Below, one piece after another: positions 17,567 to 28,984 of a stretch of DNA of 64,000 nucleotides. The stretch lies in the NCBI GenBank assembly GCA_964016885.1, contig OZ024759.1, positions 4,655,546-4,719,545 of the forward strand, read 5' to 3'. A program made the translations under genes and the position numbers. The notes under the pieces are model-generated. The model had not been told where the DNA came from. It saw only the letters and a list, made by a program, of their open reading frames with translations, and searched no databases. Origin of the DNA: Eledone cirrhosa (taxonomy: Eukaryota > Mollusca > Cephalopoda > Octopoda > Eledonidae). The stretch's first letter is position 1. Each line of letters opens with the position of its first letter.

Positions 17567-17710
17567 TATAGGTTTTTACTTGGCAATCCGGTCCGGTCCA
17601 TCCTTCTTCCCAGCCATATGGGCAAGCCCCAGTTTGTTGATGGCAGTCAGCATCGTTTAAACAATGGCATTGCTTGTTACAAGTATATCCATACCATTGA
17701 GATGCACAAC
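17567..17710 (-). CDS. EGF-like exon of a minus-strand receptor-type gene
   Basis: A 144-base phase 1-1 exon on the minus strand (acceptor AG at 17712-17711; donor GTAAGT, GT at 17566-17565). It encodes CASQWYGYTCNKQCHC, DADCHQQTGACPYGWEEGW and TGPDCQVKTY, an EGF repeat with a CxCxxG-like core. The split codons join the fragment exon 18821-18970 upstream and the F5/8C exon 16678-16935 downstream without a shift. The acceptor is less pyrimidine-rich than the others in the gene. Confidence 0.87.
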
Positions 17711-17781
17711 CTATGTTAAAAGTTAGAATTTATCACACTGATGGACTACATTTCCACAGTTCTCTCTCATCTACAGTTAAT

Positions 17782-18340
17782 TGTTTCTACTATTTGGCAC
17801 AAGGTACCAGTAATACACAGGGGTAATTGCTGAATTACCTCAGTGCATTACTGGTGCTTTATTTTATTGACCCCCCCCCCCCATAAGAATGAAAGGCAAA
17901 CCTTGGCGGGTTTGAAATCAGAACGTAAAGGGCCATAACTCTATGCTGCAAAGCATGGTGTCTGACACTCTACGGATTACTGCCAATCCAATAATAATAA
18001 TTGTTTCTACTTTTGGCACAAGGCCAGCCAGCAATTACCCCCAGTGCATTACTGGTACTTTATTTTATCGACCTCCATAAGAATGAAAGGCAAAGCTAAC
18101 TTCAGCAGGATTTGAACTCAGAACGTAAAGGGCCATAATTCTATGCTGCAAAACATGGTGTCTGATGCTCTACGGATTACTGCCAGTCCAATCCAGCAAT
18201 TACCCCAGTGCATTACTGGTACTTTATTTTATCGACCCCTGTAAGGATGAAAGGCAAAGTTAACCTCGGCGGGATTTGAACTCAGAACATAAAGGGCCGT
18301 AAACATGATGTCTGACACTCTACCGATTACTGCCAGTCTC
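17782..18340 (-). repeat. Three consecutive SINE-A copies
   Basis: Copies at about 17782-17990, 17998-18192 and 18195-18340, all in minus orientation, each with GCACAAGG or the following CAGCAATTACC..CAGTG segment and the head complement CTCTACGGATTACTGCCA. The first contains an expanded C run (17871-17881). Confidence 0.85.
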
Positions 18341-18763
18341 ACATAATTATCTCACCTAATATTATGGTCTGAGTTCAAATCCCGTCGAGGATAACTTTGC
18401 CATTCATCCTTACGGGGGTCGATAAAATAAAGTACCAGTAATACACTGGGGTAATTGCTGGCCTTGTGCCCCCAAAAGTAGAAACATAATATTGAATATA
18501 TTAGATTTTGATATTATCTATTTTGAGAACATTATCTTAACATTAATAAGGACGGTGGGTTGGCAGTATCGGTGGAGGGTCGGACGCCATGCTTTCCAGC
18601 ATAGAGTTACGGCCCTTTACGATCTGAGTAATTGCTGGCCTTGTGCCTAAAGTAGAAACAATTATCTTAACATGAATATGAACGGCTGGTTACAGCCAGT
18701 TTGAACAGAAAGAGGTGAGAGAATTCTGGCCAGATACAGTCGCTTTAAATGCTAAAGGGTTAA
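18340..18763. mobile_element. TTAA-type MITE disrupted by two SINE-A insertions
   Basis: MITE landmarks (CTCACATAATTATCTCAC; TTTTGATATTATCTATTTTG; AGCCAGTTTGAACAGAAAG) and the right terminus AAATGCTAAAGGGTTAA (to 18763) are split by SINE-A pieces at about 18362-18487 and 18541-18660, both plus orientation and both internally deleted. The left terminus is not seen. Confidence 0.75.
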
Positions 18764-18820
18764 CAGTCACAGTTTGTAGAGATTAACAACTAAAGTTTGA
18801 ATGAATAAAGATCAACAGAC

Positions 18821-18970
18821 CTGATAATGATAATGTTTCGATACAGGTACCCTCTCCTTTTATAGAAATAGACCAAGCGTTTACATCCCCTGAACAGCTC
18901 AAAGGTCTGGTTGTACATATTGATGTACAAAAGGGTTCCTTATTTTTGCCAAAAAATACTGAAACTGTCT
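18821..18970 (-). CDS. Upstream exon of the receptor gene, possible F5/8C tail
   Basis: A 150-base phase 1-1 open exon on the minus strand: acceptor CTCATTTCAG (AG at 18972-18971), donor GTCTGT (GT at 18820-18819, weaker than consensus). It encodes VSVFFGKNKEPFC, CTTRPLSCSGDVNAWSI and GEGTCIETLSLS, joining through a split Gly codon to the EGF repeat of exon 17567-17710. Its place just before an EGF repeat and its ..C..G..hxhxhxGxxxC.E pattern suggest a diverged second half of a fucolectin-like module, whose first half would lie above 19 kb; I could not find that exon. Less certain than the other exons. Confidence 0.65.
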
Positions 18971-19014
18971 CTGAAATGAGAAGTGTAAATATATATATAT
19001 ATTTATATATAACG

Positions 19015-19385
19015 GAGGAAATGTGGTAAGGAACCAGGTGGACCATAACGCACCAAAGTACTCAATACTTAGGGTAGTAGAGTGGGTAATAGGAACGAGT
19101 AGGACCCCGACGGCTGAGCTCAAGCCGTTTCGACGGCTAATTCTGGACTAAATGAACATTTTTATCCTGGTATTTGAATAGCCGAGCTTCTAAAGGGGTA
19201 ATTCCATATATGGTAAAAGTGATTGTCACGAGGATTGGTCAAAAGTTTGTTGTTGAGACATAATAATTCTATGATGGCAATTTGTGGAGGGAAGGGGTAG
19301 CTGAACCTGCCAGTAGGAGAAAGAGGGAGAGGAGGTGGAGGAGACCCAGTCATGCGTTGATAGTGCCGACTACAGCTGGGCATGA
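19015..19385. repeat. Unknown dispersed repeat, copy 1
   Basis: Contains GAGCTCAAGCCGTTTCGACG, GAGGATTGGTCAAAAGTTTG and GGTAAGGAACCAGGTGGACC. Much of it recurs in direct orientation at 23878-24125, but the GGTAAGGAACCAG end recurs inverted at 24256-24320. Confidence 0.65.
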
Positions 19386-20650
19386 GGTCAAAGAGGATAC
19401 TAGGGAGGGGGAGGGGGAGGAAGTCGAAACAATTAGTAAAACAATTAGTAAAACAATATGGGGTAAATATATAGAAAAATACCGAGAGTGTTAAAAAGCA
19501 ATTAAATGTAAAAAATAAAAAAAATAAACAAATCGACCTAAGTCTCTCACTGGTACTGCTATGCTAAAGAAAGGTTTACTAGGTGGGACGGAATTATAAT
19601 GAGACCCTTTTAAGAGGTATAAGTAATAAACCAAGTATATCTTACGGTGACGGGTCAACAAGTGAGGGGCCAAAATACTAAAGAAACTACCACGAAATAA
19701 TAAATAAAGGTTTCTACCCCAGGCACAAGGCCAGCAACCACCCAGTGCAAAAAGTAAACTAATACGAAATAATAATTCAGAGTCCCGAAAAAGAATACTA
19801 ATACTATCTCTAAGGGTGCCGCCACGATACAAAAGTTCTAGTGCAAACTACATAAAAGCTCGTACGAAGTATATGTAAAATTTGATACGGAAAATTAGTT
19901 CAGAATCCCCCCCCCCCCCAGTAGCGGTGTTGTAGTGGGAAGTGTTTTTCAATGAGCCTAAAGAAGATTTTCCCGATAGGAGTTGTCACCTCGGCGTTGT
20001 GGGGAGGATTGAACTGGTTACTGCATGTAAACACAGATTGCGTAGGACTTACCTCGCCCTAAAACCCCATAATGACCCGTGGGGTAGACTAGGGCTATAA
20101 CACCCCACTTGCCGATTTTGTAATGGGTAACCCCTGCTTGCAAAGGTAGACGTAAGATCTTTTATATCTTTTTATCGCTTCCTCTATATTTCCTTCTTCT
20201 CCCCATCCCTCCCTAGTCCTTCCACCCCAGTCCTCTTTCTTTGTCGTCGTCCTTTTCATTTTCTCGCCCACCCGAGGCAGCCCCTCGGTCCTTTGTAGCT
20301 TCAGTAGCCCCACCCCCTTCCCCTATTCTATATATATATATATATATGTGTGGAAAAAATGAAACGAAATTTCATTTCTCACTCTTAGTGCGGCTGTTAC
20401 TTAAATATAAAGTATGTATACATACATACATATATGTATACAGACGTACAGTAGTATATATACATGCACACATATATATATGTACGTATGGCACTCAATG
20501 ACAATGTCACAGATTAAGACAAATTCACCTCCTGCTGCAAGACGAGAATACAAGGACCCCTCTTTATTTCAGACACAGATGACCAACAAAATCCCGTCTC
20601 CCACACCCCTCCCTGCCCCTCCAACCCATCCATCCCACCCTCCCAACTTA
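19386..20650. other. No gene recognised; low-complexity sequence
   Basis: A purine-rich stretch (19395-19430), a degenerate SINE-A fragment (about 19705-19760, CTACCCCAGGCACAAGGCCA), a C-run at 19909-19919, TA/TG microsatellites at 20330-20490, and a pyrimidine-rich leader just before the LINE copy at 20655. Short open frames show no family resemblance. Confidence 0.5.
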
Positions 20651-20654
20651 GAGT

Positions 20655-23600
20655 TGGTACCATGAACGTAGGCACATTGAAAGGTCGCTCAAATGAGGTT
20701 GTAGAGATGCTTGAACGTAAAGAAGTTGATGTTTGTTGTATTCAAGAGACTAGGTGGAGAGGGGGATCTGCCAGATTCATCGTGGGTAAAAAACGATGCT
20801 ATAAACTTTTCTGGGTGGGAAATGACAACGGACAGGGTAGTGTAGGAATTATGTTAGCTGAAAAATGGGTAGATAAGGTAATTGACGTAAATATAGTGAA
20901 TGACAGAATAATTAAATTAAGACTAGTTCTAAATAGAATTACTGTGACAATAATATCTGCTTATGCACCCCAATCTGGTCTCCCTGATGTTATAAAGGAC
21001 AGGTTCTATGAGATGCTAATGCACACTACCTCCCAAATAACCGACAGCGACTACTTAATTATTGCTAGCGATCTAAACAGTCACGTTGGACAACATAGTG
21101 ATGGCTATGATGGAATTCATGGAGGCTATGGGGTTGGAAATAGAAATGAGAAGGGTTTCAGAATCCTGGAATTCTGTGATGCAAATAGCCTAACTATATG
21201 TAACACAAACTTCAAAAAACGTGAAAACCACTTGATCACCTATAGATCAGGGGAACACGCCAGCCAGATAGATTATATCCTTACTAGAAGACGGGACAAA
21301 ATGTCTGTTGTAAACTCTAAATCCCTCCCCCGTGAAGAATGCCCCTCCCAACATCGCCTAGTAGTTAGTGACCTCATAGCCAGGAATAGACGTACTCGAC
21401 GACAGAGGAGGCCTACCTTGAGGAGAAGAATATGGAAGTTGAAGGACCCCATAGCCAGTGACAAATTTAAAAGCTTATTATTTGTTGCCTTTGACAATAA
21501 GGAAGAGCAATTAGAGACGTGCAATAGAGAGGAACAGTGGCAATCCTTGAAAGTGAACCTGCTGAAAGCAACGGATGAAATCTGTGGCTGGAGCAGACCT
21601 ATTGGCAGGAGGAGAGTAACTTGGTGGTGGAACAGTGAGGTGGAAGAGACAATCAAGGGCAAAAAGCAGGCTTGGAAAGAATGGCAGGATGGGGGGCGTA
21701 GAGAGCACTATCAAGTGGCCAGGAGAGAAGCTAGGAGACAAGTGTACCTTGCAAAAAGGGTAGCAGAGGATAGAAAGTTCAAGCATGTTCTGCAACGTGA
21801 GGACCAAAAACGTGAGGTGTTCAGGATTGCTAGACAATGTGTCAAGGAAAACCGTGATATTGTCGGGGAGAAGTGTGTCCGTAATGATAATGGTGTACTT
21901 GCGCTCACTGATACTGATAAGCCTGGAAGAGGCACTACGAGAGACTATTAAATGAGAAGAATAAATGGGAAAAAGATAGTCTGCCCCAAATCGATCCAAT
22001 GGTGCAAGGTAAAGGTAGTATAATAAGTAAGGCAATCAAAGATATGAAGACAGGCAAGGCAGCTGGGCCTTTGGAGGTAGTTGCTGAGATGCCTTCAACA
22101 TCTGGTATGGCGGGACACACTATGGTCACACGTATAGTTAACCAAGTAATACAGAATGGAGTCATACCGAAAGACTGGCGTAGCAGCATCATCATTAACT
22201 GCTACAAGGGTAAAGGGGATGCTCTAGATAGGGGAAACTATAGAGGCATTAAGTTAGTTGACCAGGTCATGAAGATCACAGAAAGAGTAATAGCGCAACT
22301 AATCAGAGAGCGAATTGATCTAGATGAAATGCAGTTTGGGTTTGTGTCAGGTAAAAGTACCACAGACGCTCTTTTCCTTGTACAACTACAAGAGAAGTAC
22401 CTAGCTAAAAGTAAACCCCTCTACTTAGCTTTTGTAGACCTGGAGAAAACTTTTGACAGAGTCCCCCGCTCCATTATCTGGTGGGCTCTTAGAAAACTAG
22501 ATGTAGATGAATGGCTGGTGAGAGCTATACAAGCTATGTATAATGAAACAGTCAGTAAGGTTAGAATTAACAATGAATATTGTGAAGAATTTAGTGTAAA
22601 AGTTGGCGTTCATCAAGGCTCTGTCCTTAGCCCCCTCTTATTTATTATTGCCCTTCAGGCTATAACAGAGGAGTTCAAGACCCGCTGCCCATGAGAACTC
22701 CTATACGCAGATGATCTAACGCTCATAGTTGAATCAATGGCTGAACTAGAGAAGAAATTCGAAACATGGAAGCATGGCCTAGAATCAAAAGGCCTTAAAG
22801 TTAACTTGTCTAAGACTAAAGTTCTAGTTTGTAGAAAGGAAAATAGGGCACAGGTGCCCTCAAGGAAATGGCTATGCTCAGTGTGTAGGAAAGGAGTAGG
22901 CAGAAATTCCATTTTATGTCCCAAATGCAAAGTATGGGTACATAAAAGATGTAGTGGGATCACAGGTAAACTATCTCAGAACGTAGACTTTATATGTGGC
23001 CAATGCTCAGGTGCAATAAGTAGCAAGTGTCCAAAGGATACTAGCTCCTTCCATTGCCCAGATGGTTCTATAGAAATAGTAGACACTTTCCGTTACCTGG
23101 GTGACAAAATCAACAGTGGTGGAGGGTGTTCTGAAAGTACAGTAGCCAGAGTCAGAACGGGATGGAAAAAGTTCAGAGAGCTTATACCGTTGTTGGCCAC
23201 AAAAGGTTTCTCTCTAAAAATGAAAGGCAGATTGTATGATGCCTGTTTCTCTCTAAAAATGAAAGGCAGATTGGTATGGCCATGTGATGCGCATTAAAGA
23301 CGACAGTTGTATAAAAAAAGTGCAGGGCGATCAAAATTGATGGTAGTTACGGAGTAGGTAAACCCAGAAAAACCTGGGATGATCTGATAAATTCCGACCT
23401 TACATACTTACATCTCTCTAAGACAATGTCTCTGGACCGAGATCTTTGGTGCTATGCAGTAATACAGAAGACCCGCCTTGCCTATGTACAAAACGAAACC
23501 TACAGTCAGTAGGCACCTCTTAACCAAATATACACCCCAATCTACTACCCCTACCCTATCCTCCCACTCCCACCAACAGCATGAGAAAATGAAATCGAGT

Positions 23601-23860
23601 TCGTGTAGGTGTCACGGGAAAGAAAAAAAAAACACACAGTCCACGCTGTAATGTGGTCGTGTAGGTAACATGGTAAAAAGTTCCCAGTTCCACACTGTAA
23701 ATGTGGTTGGTGTTAGGAAGGGCATCCAGCCGTAGAAAACCTGCCAGATAGTTCTATATGAGTGAGACACGGTCACCCGACCAGCCTTGCCTCAACTCCC
23801 GTCTAACCCATGCTAGCGTGGAAAATGGACGTTAAACGAAGATGATGATGATATATATAG
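20655..23860 (+). pseudogene. Near-complete but decayed RTE-like LINE (endonuclease, RT, PHD-like finger)
   Basis: Colinear with the intact ORF at 55726-58926. Frame 20662-21951 holds the endonuclease (MNVGTLKGRS, IQETRWRGG, SAYAPQSG, SQIDYI). A frameshift near 21920 leads into 21999-22694 with the RT (FVDLEKTFDRVPRS, VHQGSVLSPLLF). A TGA at 22692-22694 replaces a Trp codon just before LLYADD. Frame 22737-23297 has the PHD-like finger (CSVCRKGVG, CPKCKVWVHKRC) and the start of the C-terminal region. A short duplicated TTTCTCTCTAAAAATGAAAG motif then joins directly to sequence equivalent to WYGHVMR, so roughly 200 bases are deleted. The 3' UTR ends in GATGATGATGATA near 23860. At least four lesions: a dead copy. 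Confidence 0.9.
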
Positions 23861-23869
23861 GAAAATGTA

Positions 23870-24330
23870 TGACCTCGACAGTAGAGCTCAAGCCGTTTCG
23901 ACGGCTATTTCTGGACTAAATTAGAATTTTTAGCCTGGTAAATAAATAGCCGAACTTTTCAAGGGGTACTTCCTTATATGGGAAGATTGTAGCTGTCAAG
24001 AGGATTGGTCAAAAATTCCTGGTAAACACAATTAAGTCTATCATGGCAGTGGGTGGGAGGTGGGGATGGCTGAACTTGCCTGTAGAGCAAAGAGGGAGTG
24101 GGTGGAGCCGGTCAAGCGTTGAAAGTGAAATCTAAACAGCAAATTCTAAGGATTGTGTAAGAAAGTAGGCCAACTTTCATACTTTCCACCATAGCGATTA
24201 AACTGCATACCCTGCTTTCCAGGTTACCCTTTGCCACTGATATATATATATTTATATATTGAGTACTCTGGTGCATTATGGTCCTTCTGGTTCCTTACCA
24301 CACCTCCTTTGTTATATATATACAACGGCG
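23870..24330. repeat. Unknown dispersed repeat, copy 2
   Basis: Matches 19090-19385 directly (GAGCTCAAGCCGTTTCGACG, GAGGATTGGTCAAAAATTCC) and 19015-19070 inverted (GGTTCCTTACCACACCTCC at 24288). It lies between the RTE-like copy and the LTR element. Confidence 0.65.
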
Positions 24331-24387
24331 GCGAAGATTGGAAACCGAATCTGAGCTTTCCCACCTCTGGGACAAGCCATGGTAAGT

Positions 24388-24723
24388 TGTTTACGCTCAA
24401 GAGACTAACCCCCTGGGGGATGCTAAACACAGGTCAGAGGTGTTTAAGCCTGACAGAAAATAGGTCAGAGGATATATCCATCTTTCTGAGTTGTTTACGC
24501 TTGGCAAACTAATCCCTTGGGAGACTCTAACCAAAGTTCAGAGGATATATCTATCCTTCTAACTTCAACTCTTATAAATACAGGGGTTGTTTACGCCCCG
24601 ACAGAAAAGAAGTGATATACAGACAAGACAAGTGGCCTTTACAAGCTCTCGTCACGAAATACCAGTCCGTCACTAATTTCCTCTCCTGCCTGGCTGATCG
24701 ATACAACCACATATTCCGTTACA
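24388..24723 (+). repeat. 5' LTR, 336 bp, internally deleted
   Basis: TG...CA ends. It aligns with the 3' LTR except that a block equivalent to about 310 bp between CTGGCTGATCG and TACAACCACA is missing. Direct repeats AACTAATCC and GGATATATCTATCC subdivide both LTRs. Confidence 0.88.
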
Positions 24724-24745
24724 ACTGGTGACCCCGTAAAACAGA
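24724..24745 (+). other. Primer-binding-site-like sequence
   Basis: TGGTGACCCCGT begins three bases after the LTR end; TGG complements a tRNA CCA terminus, as expected for a minus-strand primer site. The tRNA was not identified. Confidence 0.6.
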
Positions 24746-24775
24746 CACACAACTTCTGATCATCCACTACAAACG

Positions 24776-24907
24776 ATGTCTCTAGCACACGACGATTCAT
24801 CTACGGCAGAAATGGCAGTGAGGGGGGCATTTACATTAAGAATTCCACCATTCTGGGTGCACGATCTAACACTGTGGTTCGCGCACATCCAAGCGCAGTT
24901 CGCATAA
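24776..24907 (+). pseudogene. gag remnant (first 43 codons)
   Basis: ATG at 24776, stop at 24905-24907. The peptide contains [20 protein letters not shown], typical of the extreme N-terminus of gypsy-class gag. The capsid body, nucleocapsid and protease that should follow are absent: the frame runs directly into reverse transcriptase sequence starting near 24900. This shows a large deletion joining early gag to early pol. Confidence 0.8.
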
Positions 24908-25722
24908 TAACACACGACCCACCTGTCGCTGCACGACCTAGAAGGCTACCACCAGACCGGCTGAAGTCCGTCAAACAAGAATTTCAGCACATGCTGGATC
25001 TCGGCATCATACGTCTGTCCTCACCCATACACTGTGTACCCAAGAAGTCGTCGAACGACTGGCGAATCTGTGGCGACTACCGTGCACTGAACAACTGCAC
25101 CGTTCCTAACTCTTATCCAGTACCTCATCTACAGGACTTCTCTAGCTCGCTGCACGGGGCTCGCATATTTTCGAAGATCGATCTTGTCGAGCTTAACAAT
25201 CAGATACCCGTTGAGCCCGCAGATATTCCAAAGACCGCAGTCACAACACCCTTTGGAATGTTCGAATTTCTGCGTATGCCTTTCGGTTTGCGAAATGCAG
25301 CGCAAACGTTCCAGCGATTCATCGATACAGTCACCAGGGGTCTACCTTTTGTATACGCATACATTGACGACTTACTGGTGGCCAGCAGCTCCGACGAAGG
25401 ACATGAGAAACACCTGGATCTCCTATTCACACGTTTGCGTGAATATGGAATTGTTATCAACCCCAGCAAATGTGAGTTCGGAGTTGCGTCCCTTCATTTT
25501 CTGGGACACATCATTGACAAAGATGGTATTTGCCCACTTAAGGAGAAAGTCAAATCCATCATTGATTTTCCACAACCTATATCTCTCCGCAAACTGCGAG
25601 AATTTCTTGGCCTGGTAAACTTCTACAGAAGATTTATACCCCACTGTGCAGAGACAGCCCAACCACTCACAGATTTGCTGCGGCAGCGTACAACCAAAAA
25701 CGCAAACATCAAGCTTCGCTGA
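24874..25722 (+). pseudogene. gypsy pol, reverse transcriptase part
   Basis: Starts at the RT N-terminus ([32 protein letters not shown]). Contains [12 protein letters not shown], the FSKIDL box (normally followed by a conserved GY/AYxQIP region; here ELNNQIPV), [13 protein letters not shown], the catalytic YIDD in [13 protein letters not shown], and [10 protein letters not shown]. The connection domain ([15 protein letters not shown]) follows. The frame ends after DLLRQRTTK through a one- or two-base shift, and the protein continues in frame 25646-26908. No protease precedes it. Confidence 0.9.
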
Positions 25723-26908
25723 GTTGAAGAAAATGTTGTCCGAGGCTACAATGCTGAGTTACCCCAAACCTGACGCCCCAATGTGTTTATTGACTGATGC
25801 ATCCGATTTCGGAGTTGGAGGTGTGCTTCAACAACTCTCTGGCGATATTTGGCGACCTGTATCTTTTTTCTCTAAGCGATTAAAACCCGCCGAAACTAAG
25901 TACAGCACATTCAGTCGTGAATTATTGGCAGCATACCTTGCTGTCAAGCATTTTCGACACATGCTAGAAGGTCGTGTGTTCTCTATATACACCGACCACA
26001 AACCACTAGTGTACGCGTTCAATGCCAAGCCTGACCGACACTCACCCAGGGAGGTCCGACATCTGGACTTCATTTCTCAGTACACTACTGATATTCGGTA
26101 CATTAAGGGTGCCACCAACTCAGCAGCTGATGCCCTATCGCGCATGGAGCTTAAGGCAATCCACACCACTGCCACTATCGACCTCCAGAAGATTGCAGCG
26201 GATCAACAGAATGACGAGGAACTGCTGCAACTCCGGAAATCATCCTTGAAATTGAAGGAATGCCTGCTGCCCTCTTCTTCGGGTTATATTTGGTGTGACA
26301 TCTCCACAGGCCGCGAGCGCCCATACGTGCCCCGGAAACATCGACGCGACGTTTTCTCGACACAGCATTCTCTGGCACATCCTGGCGTCTGCGCCACGCA
26401 GAAACTGATGGTTGCCCGCTTTGTGTGGCCCAACATCAACAAGGACACCCGCGAATGGGCTAGGAACTGCATCGCGTGCCAGAAGGCGAAAATTCACCGG
26501 CACATCAAAGCCCCGATCGCTTCTTTCGCAACACCTGATGCACGGTTCCAACATGTGCATATAGACATAGTTGGACCTTTGCCTCCTTCTCAAAACTACA
26601 CTCATCTTCTCACCTGTGTCGACCGATTTTCTCGCTGGCCAGAAGCTTTTCCCCTGACGGATATTACTGCGGAAACTGTTGCCAAAACGTTAGTGTTTCA
26701 CTGGGTTTCGCGTTTCGGCACACCCGTGACCATCACTACGGATAGAGGACGTCAGTTCGATTCGAACCTATTTACCGAGCTGCCTCGTCTCCTCGGGTGC
26801 AAACACATCCATACAACAGCGTATCACCCTGCCGCTAACGGCATGGTAGAACGCTTACACCGCCAGCTAAAATCATCTATCAAGGCTTACGAAGACTCCA
26901 CTAACTAG
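25646..26908 (+). pseudogene. gypsy pol, RNase H and integrase part
   Basis: The continuation of pol after a frameshift near 25700. RNase H region: [46 protein letters not shown]. Integrase: an HHCC zinc-binding segment ([14 protein letters not shown] ... NCIACQKAK) and the DDE core ([37 protein letters not shown]). A TAG at 26906-26908 replaces a residue where the integrase should go on (expected Trp). The frame resumes afterwards (FEYLPLILLGI) but is broken again near 27165. Confidence 0.9.
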
Positions 26909-27159
26909 TTCGAATACCTCCCACTCATTCTTCTTGGTATTTGTTCCACTGTTAAAGAGGGAGTCGGACATTCTCCGGCTGAAATCGTGTATGGCACCGT
27001 ACTCACTCTACCCGGACAAATGATCACTCCTGTTTCGCCACAAGAACTTCCAGACGCTACAAAATATGTGCACCGTTTACGGTCATCAATGTCGCATCTG
27101 TCTCCTTCAGCCCCTAAACAACAGCACGTTACTTCACACATACCAAAAGACATCGATAC

Positions 27160-27498
27160 ATGTTTTCGTTAGAAATGACGGTATTCCATCGCAACTTCGT
27201 CCACCGTATTCCGTCCGGGCCCTACAAGGTGATACAGAAATGCCCTAAGTATTTCGTCCTCGACTTGAACGGGAAGCGAAATACCGTCTCCATTGATCGT
27301 TTAAAAAAAGCGTTCATAGAACAGGAATTGCCACCAGTACCCACCGTTTCTCCAGACTCACCAACAACTTTGCCCGACACAAACACGGCAAATATTGCAC
27401 ACCAAATCCGGAAGAACAGTCCGATGGCCCACGCCATGGGATACGTACAAGTTTATCGGGTAAGTACAAATTATGCATCTGGTCGACATTTCGGCTAA
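27160..27498 (+). pseudogene. gypsy pol, integrase C-terminal tail
   Basis: Encodes the integrase C-terminal segment (GPYKVIQKCPKYFVLDLNGK, VSIDRLKKAFI) followed by a Pro/Thr-rich tail. It is out of frame with the preceding part. Together with the TAG at 26906 it shows that the element cannot make a complete pol product. Confidence 0.8.
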
Positions 27499-27848
27499 TT
27501 TGTACATTTCAACGAATCGGCCAATTTCTGTGGTCATGAACTACACACAAATCAATTAACTCTGTGCATCACCCACATCAAAAGAACAGACAAAAGAACA
27601 TTTTTCTGTTTCTATGAAATGAACAAACTTTTAATCAACAAACTTTTCGTACGAACATTTTCAATATTATGTAACATCACAGTACATTTTCCTGAATGTA
27701 AATTTCTTTTGCTTTGCATGTTTTCTTCCATGTCTCCTGTTTGTAAATGACTTTCATGTGTTTTTTTATTTTTACTGATTTTCTTCAACAACACACCTAG
27801 TCATACCTATCTTCATTTCACATGCACCTAGATCGTTCAATCTTAACT

Positions 27849-28495
27849 TGTTTACGCTCAAGAGACTAACCCCTTGGGAGAGGCTAAACGCAGGTCAGAG
27901 GTGTTTACGCCTGACAGAAAATAGGTCAGAGGATATATCCATCTTTATGACTTGTTTACGCTTGGCAAACTAATCCTTGGGAGACTAACCAAAGTTTAGA
28001 GGATATATCTATCCTTCTAAATTCTACTCTTATAAAGACAGGGATTGTTTACGCCAAAAACAGAAAACAAGTGGGATACAGACAAGACAAGACGTTTTAC
28101 AAGCTCTCGTCACGAAAAACCAGTCTATCACTTATTCTCACCTTCCTGGCTGATCGCTGACTCCTGCAATACAAATAAGTAAATATACTGATACGCCGCA
28201 CACACGCATTCATAGTGAGTCCAGTATTTGTACACGTATCATTCATTTCTGTTTACACGTATTATAATCGTATTCTGTGATATTTGAATTTACGTGGCTC
28301 GAAGAGCCACCAAATTATTGTATGAATATTTTGTGTCAATTATTTTATCATTCAATATTCAAATTGAATATTGTTGTAATAAAATAAACTTTGTAACAAC
28401 ACTCCTGGTATTTTTCTTTACACCGAAACCACCATACCAACAGTTACATCCATCCATCCACTTGTCGTTACAACCACACATAATATTCCGTTACA
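27849..28495 (+). repeat. 3' LTR, 647 bp
   Basis: The complete LTR of the gypsy-type element, from TGTTTACGCTCAAGAGACTA to ATTCCGTTACA. It includes a TATAAAGACAGGG promoter-like segment near 28030 and AATAAAATAAAC near 28378, which could serve for polyadenylation. It is almost twice as long as the 5' LTR. Confidence 0.88.
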
Positions 28496-28632
28496 CCTCC
28501 GTCTATATTTCAACCACTGGAACAACCTCACACAAGAAACAGTTGTCGCACCCTCAGTCAACATTTTAATGTCAAACATCGAAATAAATGTTATGAGTGT
28601 ATATAGATAGATGTATATTGTGTGTGTATATA

Positions 28633-28800
28633 TACAGTAATCCCCCGCTATATTGCGGTTCACTTTTCGCGGTCCCGTTACATCGCGGATATTTCTTTGG
28701 AACGTATCTAATTTCCTATCGCGGTAATCCTCGCCACATCGCGGATTATTCGTTAGAACATATCTATTTTCTTATCGCGGTACGTCTGAGTAAAAAGTGT
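28633..28800. mobile_element. pogo/Tigger-like DNA transposon end fragment
   Basis: TACAGTAATCCCCCGCTATA followed by alternating CGCGG blocks (TTCGCGGTCC, CATCGCGGAT, CTATCGCGGT) is the typical terminus of pogo/Tigger-type elements. No transposase or opposite end is seen. Confidence 0.75.
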
Positions 28801-28984
28801 TTAAAATTTAAACTTATTAAATAAGTTTCGATGTTATTAAAGAGTATATCGTAAGGAAGGGACATCTTAAGGCTTTAATTATGAACAAATTTTTATATTT
28901 TCATTCCATTATTGTTTTACTGATTGTGTTTTGCTCTAATCTACTACAAACCCTTCATAGATTGGTCTCTCTGTAACATGGTTG

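Larger units (their letters stand above)
24388..28495 (+). mobile_element. Ty3/gypsy LTR retrotransposon, internally deleted
   Basis: Two LTRs sharing TGTTTACGCTCAAGAGACTA at the start and ATTCCGTTACA at the end bracket a primer-binding-site-like sequence, a gag remnant and a broken pol. No target-site duplication is seen next to the LTRs (TAAGT on the left, CCTCC on the right). The gag N-terminus style ([18 protein letters not shown]) resembles CsRn1-like gypsy elements; this clade call is inference. All protein-coding parts are defective. Confidence 0.9.
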
